Positions 50,300 through 61,300 of a DNA stretch of 64,000 nucleotides are shown piece after piece. The position numbers and the translations under genes were made by a program. The stretch spans positions 62,001 through 126,000 of the forward strand of contig JAURVB010008859.1 in NCBI GenBank assembly GCA_033002965.1, read 5' to 3'. The stretch comes from Piper betle. Its lineage: Eukaryota; Streptophyta; Magnoliopsida; Piperales; Piperaceae. The first letter of the stretch is position 1, and each line of letters starts with the position of its first letter. A model generated the notes under the pieces. The model did not search any database and was not told the DNA's origin. It was given only the letters and a program-made list of their open reading frames with translations.

Positions 50300-52620
50300 G
50301 GGTCAGATACCGAGAGGGTGAATCAATAACAAATTGTTCGGGCGCGGGTTCGTCCACCGGTGCGGGTTCGTCCGCTGGTGCGGGTTAGAGTGTTCCCGCG
50401 TCGGGTTGGAAGGGTTCGGTGGGACCGAGGCGCCCTTGCCGCGCAAAGAGACAGCGGGATGAGACTAAAGAGTCACAAGTATCCAATAACACTTAGACAA
50501 TTCTTATGCACTCGGTGGGATGGCCATTTCGACACACACACTCGACAGGACTTCCCAGCACTCGGCACGCAGGCTCGAGGCTGCTGGAATAGAACTGGAT
50601 GGTTCGGCCACTGGTGGACAACGCTGCACCGACAGCTACCGGGTGTGCCCAGCACTTGGCCCCGACCAAGGCTGGTTGCAGCCACACACCGGCAATCCCC
50701 TTACCTGACACTACCTCACATCTCCACGCAGGGAGGCACTCACCCACACTTGATCACTTTTGGATCTGATTTTGTTTTTCTCCCCTCTACACAAGGATAA
50801 CATCTCCTTATATAGACACCCGGCTGAAGTGCTGCACGCCAACACATGCACCCCTTGGTGCTTGGTGTTCCGGCTTCCACCCCTTGGTGCTTGGTGTTCC
50901 GGCTTCCACCCCTTTCCCTCCTTCCGAATAAATCTCACGTATCTTATTTCTATTAAATTAGGCATAACCACGGGTTCAACCACGACTGGCTGGGTTAACC
51001 ATCATGATTGAGCCGAGGGGTGCGGTGAAAAATTTGGACGAACACAAATATTGATAATTACACGCCGAGGGTCATACACGTGTATGTGCATACATGGATT
51101 ATAGGTGGTGGGCGGCTCGCCTTCCTAGCATATTAAGAGCTCAACATAGGCTCATAATATAAAAATTCGGGTCTTCTTTTTCATCTCTGATCACTTGATA
51201 ATTTCCACTCAGCATAGGCTCATAATATAATTCAGATGTTGTAGAATATATTAATTATTTCTTGTAATTAAATTCAGATGTTGTGGAATATATTAATTAT
51301 TTCATGTAATTATACAGACTTAGTATTTCAGATGTTGTGAAATATATTAATTATTTCTTGTCATTATACGATTTAGTATTTTTATCACTCCACAGGTATG
51401 AGCAGGATGTGGTAGAGTCAATTGGAGGATTTTATTATTGAAATATTCTTTTTTCTGAGATTGTTTGTATGAGCAATGAGATTTTGGTCCGGTTTATGGG
51501 GCTTAGATTATTTCGAGTATTTAAATATTAAATTTAATGTATATGGGTTTATTTAAAATTTTAAAAATTAATAAAAAATTAATTTTTGAGACATTTAGTT
51601 TTATATAGTAATACTTCCGAGCGCCACCAACGACTCATCTGCGTATGATTCTGAGGGCCTATCCAATACCTCACCTGCTGTGTCACCCTCTTGTATATCA
51701 TCTATCTTTCATCGTAGCCTTGTCACTCGCCGCAGGGACGGGGAATTTTTAGTGTTTTACTCTTGCGGTTGCTAATCGGCGTCTTCGGAATCACTTCATT
51801 TCTTCAACTTTTAGTTAATGAGCTTGAAAATAAAATGGAACATGTATGGCTGTTTGGCAGCTTTGGCTATCATGATTCGTGGCAACTTAATAATGTATGT
51901 TATAGCGGCATAGCCTCTTCGGTTATAAGGTTATATACAACATGTTTGGACTCGCTAGCAAAACAATAAACACACGAGCACACTACTTCAAAGAAATTTG
52001 CTATTTTACCTGTAGATCTATTGTAAATGTAAATGTTCAATGCAAGAATTACGGAAGTTGCCAATAGAAAATTAATGAACACGTGTATTGGGTCAGATTC
52101 ACTGCATTAGGTTATAAGGTTGCATGCTATGTTCCCTGTACAAAGAATGTGAATTAATACAGCAAGATTCTGAGCCGGGATCAGAGCTAATGATCTTCCA
52201 ACCACCCTAAAAATAATAATACTTCACAAGTGCAAGAGAATCACTTCCCTTTTCTCGTCTTCCTTCATCTCCCTCCTCTACTCTCACTTCAACCAATCTC
52301 CATTGACCCCATGACACACCATGGGTGTTAGTGTATTTTCATTGGAAACGAGAACCACCTATTAGCATCAAGATATAGAATCTGCGGTGTCAATCGAGCA
52401 TTGATGCTCCCACCCCTCGACCACAAGCTTTAGCCCTGTAAATAAAGGCCAAATTTCAGGATTGCATTAGAATGTCACGAGTCCTAGATTTTAACACAGA
52501 TAACATTTCTTCCACATGTTCTCCATAAGCAATTGACCTTGGAATTTAACATGAAACAATACAACAAACTATACTTGAGGGAACTAGTTGTCCGGCAATA
52601 AATTTCACAAGATCAACAAT
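50300..52620. other. Repeat-derived and intergenic DNA, no gene
   Basis: 50340-50960 is GC-richer, with frames on both strands but no family. It may be LTR-derived, and a 29-bp unit ('ccttggtgcttggtgttccg') is duplicated at 50851-50908. A repeat 'cagatgttgt(a/g)gaatatatt' occurs three times at 51235-51350. The remainder has no recognised feature. Confidence 0.4.
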
Positions 52621-52623
52621 CAT

Positions 52624-54396
52624 TCATGCTTTGATTGAAACACTGCAGAGGCAAATTCCAGACGGCTTTAAAGTTGAAGCTTTCCATTCGGTGCCGGCTG
52701 CCGCCTCTGGATCATAAATTAGAGTTTGGAATCCCGGTTCTTCTTCGAGCGAGAAAAGTAGAAGCTTACCGTCAAGTACGCCAAAACAAAACCCACTCTC
52801 GAGCTGCCTGTCAATGGCAATGGTATTATTTTCCATGAATCCCTGCTGGATTAAATATTGCCAGCTTTCGTTGATTCTTCCATTCCATGCAGAAGAGCTT
52901 CTTCCCAATGACCGCATGAGCAGTAACCATGACACAACCATTCTTCATTTCACACCATGTATGGAACTTGGAGTTGTAAACGTCAACAAACTTCGAGTTC
53001 CCGATGGTGAAGGTCGATCGACCACCCATGACATACAGCTTTCCTTCCAAGCCACATGCAAAGCAGCCCCATCTGGGCCTCCGAAGGCTCTCTATAAAGG
53101 TCCATTTGTTAGATCCAGGATCATAAACCTCAGCACAGGACAGGCTCTCACCGTCAGGGCCAAATCCACCAACAGCATATACACGCCCATCAACTTCTGC
53201 GCAGGCAAAATCATGACGGGCAATGTTCATCTTAGCCAGCATGGTCCATCTGAAATAGGCCGAATAAAAACATCATTCAGATTTCTGGACGAACAAACTC
53301 CTTTAGACAGTGATAGTAACAGCTCTTGTCCTATATAGTTTCTTACAAAAGCAATTCATTTTACTAAGAGACAAAAGTAAAGATCTACAGTGACTTAGCT
53401 CCACTTTAGATGCAAGGAGCAGAAAACCATCCATAACAGCAGTTTTGTATTTAACAGACTAGGAGTCATATATGAACGTGAATAATAAAACTAAAATATA
53501 TGACGTTTTATCACATCATTTGTCTTAGAAACGGGCAGGTGTGAATGTTTAGGCAATCTTTCCTAAAGCATTTTTCAAGAACATAATTACTCTGAATCAA
53601 TTGCCATACGCATGCACCTGAAGCAATATCAAGAAGATAATTGCAAAATGAATAAAGCTGTAGCCACGGACCTGAAGCAATATCAAGAACATAATTGCAA
53701 AATGAATAAAGCTCTAGCTATGCACCTTCATCGATACATCATGGAAAACTAAATATCATTTTCACGCTTAAAACAAAGATAAACATGATATGTTTTAGAG
53801 AGACCATCTCACAATAGCTTGTCAAAACCATCATCAACCATTTTTAAGACGTACAATTATACAAAGTAGTAATTTGAAAGTCAATATAGAAGTAGAACGT
53901 AGTTTAGTACCTATTAAGTCGAGAATCATACTGGTAAACATCAGAAGAAACGGAACGATTACCACCCATTTTGGATATAACCACCCATCACTAGTAGATT
54001 ACCATCGAGGACAACTACCGCAAAACCAGTCTTCCCAAGACCTGGCATTGGAGGAAGAAGGCAGGATCCTTTCCCAAAACCATCTAGGATCTCCCAGTGA
54101 CTACCACCTCCAGTTGAGTCAGTAGTTAACACAAAGAGCCATTCTTCAAGCTTTCCAGCCTCCTTCCTAACTGCTAGGAACTCCTTACTTTGGATGAACA
54201 ACCTCCACCTCTTGCTTACAGCTCCCATTATGGGGAAGTTTGAGCGTGGCGCCAATGCAAGACAGTACATCGCAACATCATCAGGCAATCCAGGTAACAG
54301 CGGGCAAAAGTCATCAGCTTGATTTCCATTTACTACCAGAGGGGACAGTTTTGAGCGGGCTTGTGGAACATCACGAGACGCGGTTGTGAAGCACAT
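52624..54396 (-). CDS. F-box/kelch-repeat protein (At1g67480-like), frame broken three times
   Basis: Substrate-recognition subunit of an SCF ubiquitin ligase by family; substrate unknown. Minus-strand exons 54396-53911 and 53249-52624. An F-box (LLPGLPDDVAMYCLALAPRS onward) lies at about residues 33-75. Kelch repeats follow (VVVLDGNLLVMGG; VYAVGGFGPDGESL; ESLRRPRWGCFA; KLYVMGG; DGKLLLFS). The end is CLCSVSIKA. Three single-base departures break the frame: an extra G at 53965-53967 after YIQN, a missing G at 52841-52843 after FNPA, and a missing T at 52788-52791 after SSRVGF. Allowing for these, the exons join in phase and make about 370 residues, the family length, with conserved sequence on both sides of every break. 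This is either a very recent pseudogene or a good gene with assembly errors. Non-coding 5' exons are likely near 54893-54966 and 55932-55985. Confidence 0.8.
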
Positions 54397-56002
54397 TTTT
54401 AATTAAGAAACTTAATTTTCTCTTGAACCAGATGACGCAGTAGTTATCGGGGAAAATGGCAGTAAATTAGAAGAAATCACACTTTCCACAAACGCTGCCC
54501 GCTGACAACTAATTTGTATAGAAAAGAAGGATATTATAGAAATTCATGGTACTGGTCGCCTATAGGAATTTCTAAAGACCAGGGCTTGAAAGGTGTACTT
54601 GAATGGGTAATTGGGAAAGATTTCTTAGGCTTGCACAGAATGGGCTTAAATGCCATCTGACAGCCACAGGTCTTATTAGAAATGTTTCTCTTAATTATTT
54701 CATTTATTTCTATGTGAAGTTGCCCATTTTGAAAACGGTTTTTTGCCCCACACATTTCCCCGGTACCTACATGAAACACACACAGAAGGTGAAGATGGCA
54801 AAATGTGAAATCCATGACACCGACAAAAAGAATGCCATCAAAATGCTAAATTAAAAGCAGATGAATGATCAAATAAATAGAAGGCAAGACATACCAGTCA
54901 AGGCCATGCGACTAAGAACAGATTATCCCCTCTGACTTCCATTCTCTTGGATTTTAAAGTCCGCTGAAAGGACAAAATCATAGTTATCAACACTAACGCG
55001 AGAAGGGATGAAACAATATAAACAGATAGTGAAAAGGGAAACTATCATGTAACACTGATTAAAAATCAGCGTCGACAGATCTTAACTACCAATAAACGCT
55101 TGTATAAAACAGGTGTTTTAGTGATTGAAAAATTAACAGCCAAAATTATGCATTAAAAGGAAAACACACACACACACACAAACACAATAACTTGCAGTCC
55201 CAACCGTAAAAATAGTCCACGTTAACAAAAAAGCGACATGTTGCAGAAATGTGAGCTAACTAAATATCTGGTAACAGTTAGAACCAGTAAGATAAATAAT
55301 AATCGTTAATCAGACGCAAAGACGCCGGCTGGGAGGTAATTTAAAAGCTAGAAAATGGAAAACCGCGGCCACAAGTAATCCTTGCGCAAAAACCCAAAAA
55401 CGAGAGTGCATTAACTATCATAATTGACAGTAAATCCTTTCTATTTGGGAAAAAAGATGTCGTAACAAATTATTTTAGCATTTACTCATCAAAGGAGAGA
55501 GAGTAGTAATCAATGAAATGTCTGCAAAAACAAAAGCACTAGCTAACATCCATATAGAAAAACAATTCAAAGATCCAACTAAATTGTGCTAAGAGTTCCA
55601 ATAGATCTAAGACGATACGATCACACGAGCGAAACAGATCGGAGCAACTCAGACCCCAACACACTCACAAATCAAAGCCCGGGAATCCACTTTCAGACAA
55701 GTATATTTCATTAGATCCGGTGGGAACACCCCACTGTCACAACAACATACAATATTGCAGATAGATTCCCGGAAAATTCAACAATACAGGCACACCCATA
55801 ACTAAATCTTAATCCAACAACGCCCAGCTCTTCTCCAACATAACATTCTACGCCAACATAATCCCAGATGAAGTAGATGTACATAATATCATGTGGAAAC
55901 TCAGAAAGATCATTAGAAGGGGAAGATGTACCTGGAAGTGTGCGATGGTGGTGAGTAGATAGATGTGAGATGACATTTGAGGTGGAGAGGAAGAGCTACG
56001 GC
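54397..56002 (-). promoter_or_regulatory. 5' UTR exons and introns of the F-box/kelch gene
   Basis: On the minus strand a segment at about 54966-54893 is bounded by an acceptor (TTTCAG) and a donor (GTATGT). Another, near 55985-55932, ends in CTTCCAG|GTACAT. These look like untranslated leader exons separated by about 1 kb introns. A CA-dinucleotide run is at 55163-55180. No other gene is seen here. Confidence 0.4.
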
Positions 56003-56010
56003 ATTTTATA
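56003..56010 (-). promoter_or_regulatory. TATA box of the F-box/kelch gene
   Basis: On the minus strand TATAAAAT lies about 25-30 bases upstream of the proposed first leader exon. Position and sequence are canonical. Confidence 0.5.
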
Positions 56011-58334
56011 GAATGAAAATTTTTTTAAAAAATGACGAAAGTGGGAGATTGACGGATCCAGTCCACGTCCCCGGCCTTGCCTGGAAGACACTTCAACGGT
56101 GGGAACCGGGCACCAACGTCAACTTTGCCGGCTGCTTTTGTGGATAATCTCAATTTTTTCCATAAACGATAATAATCCAAGTTTGTATAATATGGGATTT
56201 TTGTAATAAAGTATGCTTGGTTGACTATTAATTTGAGTTGCTTCAAGGTGGGGAATGAATGGCTTTGTGCCTGTTATATCACAACCCCGCTATTATAAAT
56301 TGTTAATTAAAGACGTTTTATGTTTTTAACACATAAGTGGTTCATATCTACCTATAGAGGCAAGTGTTATTATAATTCTAGGTTTGGCCCCCCATAAACT
56401 TGGCCAGCCTAAACTCCACTTCCTTTGAAAATTAAAGGGGATGACTGATAAGAAGTGGCTCTCTCATTTGGTGTTGTTTGATAAACTAACCTAATGTCGG
56501 ACGAACCCAGTTTGATGAAGTCGACGCATTGACCAAACTATATTGCTTGAACAATGGAGTTTAGTCTTAAATATTTCCGAATTTGTTTTGATTTAATGTA
56601 ATTATCATCAAAAGTTTAAGAAAAACTGGGCGGAATGTTAACGATTAATAAGGGTAAAAGTGATTCAAAATTAAAGAACAATAAAAAATAATTGCCCTTG
56701 AAAATAGATAGGATGGAATGAGGGGAAAATATTTTTTGGGTAGGAATTAGACCCTGTGTTGTGTTTAGTTTATTATTATTTACATCAGTATAACTAAAAG
56801 CATAAACACCGGACACATAATAAAGACCGGGGGCTTAAAGTGGTCTTCTATGGAGAAAAGCTTCGAGTCAATATACATACATAGGAAAGGTGTCCTAAAT
56901 TGGTAAATACCCTCGTATAGTATAATGTGAAACGACCAAAAGTGATGGTTACCAAAACTGGTAAACAACCACGCACGTGGACGTTGGACGGCTAGGGTGG
57001 CACTGTGGAGTTCTGCTTCTGCAAAATGCAAAATTTACCATTGATTATATTACTATACAAAAAAAAAGTTATGGTTCATAAAAGCTATATGGACACACAT
57101 TTTTATTAACTAAATAATTACTTATAAAAATCTTATTAAGAGTATATTTTCCCAAGTAATTTATATAATATAAGAATCGCCATTTAATAAAATTACTTAT
57201 TAAATATGAGTAATAGGTCCTAAAATATATAAGCTCAAGTATATGCTCATGTATATACAATTTTTACTAATTTAAAAGTATTTTTTTAAAAATCTACTAT
57301 TATATATATTTTTCCTCCAAAGCAAAGATCTTATTGATATCTTTATTCAGACATTACAATATTGATTTCTTATTATGACATCAACTTGGTTCAATTTTAT
57401 TTAAATCAGTTTATTGTATTTATCATCGACTAAAAATTTAAATTCCAAATCAAATCAAGTCATCTCACCGAGATCATTAGGTTCTTTAAGTTAAACCCAA
57501 ACAAACTAAAATTTTATTGTTTGGTATCCAAGTAAACCCCCCCTCCCACGCACACACACAAACTTAACTCCACTAAAACCAAAATAATCAAATTAAAATT
57601 TTCCCTCTATTGTTCCCCTTCCTGTCTCTTTTTTCTTCTCTATTTAATAGGGATGATGATTTGGGTTAATTTACGGTTTATTCAATTTGGATCAATTTCG
57701 ACTAAAAATCAAATTAATATTTTGGTTAACACTGAGTCATGAATCAAATTTAAGTAATACAGAACCAAACTCCTCAAATAGATTTGGATCAGTTAGTTTG
57801 GTAAGCCGTAATCGATGGGGTGGGCTGTGACACACTTAAAAAATGATTAAAGTTGCTAATAAATGTTGCTTGAAAAAGAAGTAACTAATAAATGTTACAA
57901 CTTTTATAACTTTGCATTAGACTAACCACTTGGTGTTAGAAGAGTCCTCGTAGTTTTACGAGAAACAAGTGGGTTTCTAAGTCTGGTGATTAAAGCCTAT
58001 CAACTCACTTTACATAGTATCAGAGCCGATCGCATTGGAATGCGTTCGAAAAAAAGTATATTAAAGCCCAAAAAAGGGAGAATTTAAACCATATTTATAA
58101 TGAACTAAAAAAGGTCAGCAAGAAAATGGGTGGTGTATTTTACACTATGTTTGTTGTGGGACTCGGAAAATAGTTAGTAATTACTTTATGCATTTGAAAA
58201 AAACAAAAAAAGGGGCGTTATCCCCCGGCCGATGTGCAATGCACATTTGGCGCCAACATCCCTAAAAACTCTCTGAGTCCGCCGTATTAGCTGCCTCCGC
58301 CGTCTTCTCCTTCGCCGAAAACCCTAACCACCAG
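56011..58334. other. Intergenic DNA with an LTR/PBS relic
   Basis: Mostly AT-rich unique-looking DNA without exons. The segment 57826-58026 is described separately. Confidence 0.45.
57826..58026 (+). mobile_element. Possible LTR with initiator-Met primer-binding site
   Basis: GTATCAGAGCC at 58016-58026 matches the plant Met-tRNA primer-binding site (TGGTATCAGAGCC). It is preceded by a segment that starts TGTGACAC (57826) and ends TTTACA (58013), as an LTR end would. The putative LTR would be only about 190 bases, as in TRIM elements. No 3' LTR was found downstream, so this is a remnant at best. Confidence 0.35.
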
Positions 58335-61300
58335 ATGCCGATCTCCGCCATCTCCCTCATCCGCCACCACTTCACCCTCCTCCTCCGCCCCCCTCCCAGC
58401 CCCTCACTCCGCCGCCTATCCCTCATCTCCCTCTCCGCCTCCCCCGCCGAGCCCCCTCCCACTCCCCCGCGCAAGCCCGACCGCCACCTCCTCCGCGCCC
58501 GCCAAACCGTCAAAGACCTCGCCGCCGCCAGCCGCTTTCAACCTCCCTTCCCCCTCCTCCCTCCTCTCCAACCAGGCCGTCGGCTTTGTTGCTGCCGCCC
58601 AGGCCAATTTCATGCGCGTCATTGTCGTCGACACCGGCCCTGATCCCGATGCCGACGCGGCCATGGCCGGTGCGGAGCTCCTCTGCGTGGTGAAGGCGGT
58701 GCTCAAGAAGATCAAGAGGAAGGTTCTCGTCGGTGACAGGGTGCTCGTCGGGTCCGTCGACTGGGTCGACCGCCGGGGCATGATCGAGGATGTGTTCGAG
58801 AGAACCTCCGAGATTGCTGATCCGCCGGTTGCCAATGTTGATCACTTGCTGGTTCTTTTCTCCATGGAGCAGCCGACATTGGAGCCTTTCCTGCTCACTA
58901 GGTTCTTGGTGGACGCCGAATCGACGGGAATACCCTTCACTCTTGCCGTAAACAAAGCAGAACTCGTTCAAGAAGAGGTTCTTACAATTTAAGCGATTGG
59001 CAGTTTTCCCTCTTCCTCTATTGCTCAGAATTTGATTTGGAGATTTATTCTCATAGTTTTACGACGGCCTTGTTCAGTTCTTCTTGCCTGCTCATATGCT
59101 CAAATTTTGAATACCAATTTATATATTATAGATTCGTTCATTGATCCTTTTCTTTGGAAGTAATGTGATTTCTTTTAACAGAACATGATCAATGTAGGGT
59201 TTGATTTAACTGTATGTATTATTGGCGAGCTTCTGTCAAGTTTTTTTATTTTTATTTAAATAGGTTGATGTTGAATGCAGACTATTGCCACGCTTCTGTC
59301 AAGTTTTTTTTTATTTAAATAGGTTGATGTTGAATGCAGACTATTGCCACTTGGAAAGCAAGGCTTCGACGCTGGGGCTATGAGCCGATCTTTTGCAGTG
59401 TTGAGTCCAAGTATGGACTGCCTTCCCTTGCTTATTACTTGAAAGAACAAACAAGTGTCATTGTGGGTCCCAGTGGCGTTGGCAAATCCAGCTTGATCAA
59501 TGCCTTGAGAAGTGATGAACAGTTCAATTTAGTTGGCGATGAGGATTCCTCAATGGAAAACGTGAGTTTCTAGATCTTTATTTCTTTGATCTTTCTTTCC
59601 TGTTATCCTAAGCTTCACAGTTAAATATTACATCGTTTTATTTGGTTTTTTTCTTTTGGTCTTTCTGTTGTAGTAAACAACTTGTGGTTCTTCCACTTGA
59701 CTGGATAATTCAAACAATCATATGTCATCTGGTTCATGTCGTGCATCGAAAGATAGCCTGATTACCATATGGAGTGGTTACTTCTCTCAACAATGCTCAT
59801 GCTGGTTAGAAACGGAGGCCAGACTTACAAATTGGGGCCATGATGTGAGGCCTTGGATTTACAAACATGGCCTAGTCTTTTCCACTCAAAAGTTGGTTCA
59901 GATTTTATAAAAGACACATAAACATTAGTATAACGACGCGAAGAAATGCAATTTAAGAGTGATTTGGTTTATGATTGGGTAGATTAGAGGAGTAGGATAT
60001 ATTTGTTGACGATTGAGCAGTTGACATAGCAACAATGGTTTGATTTATATCGTTTATGCTGATGAATTTAGGCAGAAATAAAGATAAAGTATAATTTACC
60101 CTATATACGGGTCAATGCAGTGAACTACTACATGTATGCAATCTTACATTGTCTTTTGTGTTCGATTTAATGAGGTGTGTACGATCCCTTCCTCCATTAT
60201 CTTTTCATTCATATTTGCATTCACGTGTTATTGAACACAACCACCAAGGGTGTTCTTCATATCTTGGGCTCTGCAAGAGGTGTATTTTTTGTGATTTTTT
60301 CTTTCTATGGTTCTGTATTTGGAAACTTGTCTTGACAGGAAGATTTTTGTTATATAAATTTCCGTTATATTCAATTTATGAAAGTTTTGTTTTATTGTTT
60401 ATGAATTTTAAAGCTCAACTGACAAAATACCATTCTGAACAGCGTTTTCAGATTGAACTGGCCAAGTGGTATGCTGACCAGCGTGTTGGAGAAGTATCAA
60501 CAAGAAGTGGACAGGGAAAACATACTACACGGCATGTTTCTTTGCTTCCTCTTGCTGATGGAGGCTATCTTGCTGACACTCCTGGATTTAATCAGCCTAG
60601 TTTGTTGAAAGTGACAAAGAGATCTCTTGCAAATTTGTTTCCTGAGGTTTGTACTACAGGTTTTGTATCATGTTATAGCTTCTGAAGTAAAAGTAGCTTC
60701 TTCTGTTTGTCTCTTTCTGCATGATGACCTCTGCTTGAAGAAGAAATTATGGTAAGAAAATAAATAAATAGAATAATGTGGAAGAGAAATCCAAGTGATT
60801 GTTAAAAAGAGCATAAAATATAAAATCCTTTTGCTGGGAATGAGAGTGATCAAAAAAATATATTATGGGCCTCTATATCTTGGTCGAAAACTCGTTAAAA
60901 TATCAGAATCCATTCTTAGGAAGGATTTTTCAATATTGGAAATTTATTGGCTTGTTCTTGAAGTAAAACCTAGAAGGAGCTCTCCCCTAAAATGGACCTG
61001 AAAGATACCTTCCCCCCCCAAAAAAACCTTTAGTATCCATCAAATGTTTAACTCTTTACTTACCTTTTGAAGACAGAAGAAGCATACAAGTTTTTGCATC
61101 TCGGTAAGATATGCATCCACAAGCTTACTTATTAAATTACCATAAAGTAACTACTTGCCAACATGTGGTGCACTAACTGGCCTATTTCTAACGTATCTTT
61201 TGTATTACTTTGTTTGGAACGATCACAAACACAAAATAATTAGGGGCTTCTGTCTTTTGTCTTCTTTGAACATTTACAGGCTTTCTTGTCTTCCTATCGT

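Noticed and set aside
58262..58971. Long antisense frames opposite RsgA exon 1
   Set aside because: They mirror a GC-rich coding exon and show no domain; sense-strand conservation explains the sequence.
59281..59339. Exon 2 of the GTPase starting at the first duplicated acceptor
   Set aside because: It introduces an in-frame stop, while the second acceptor keeps the conserved sequence.
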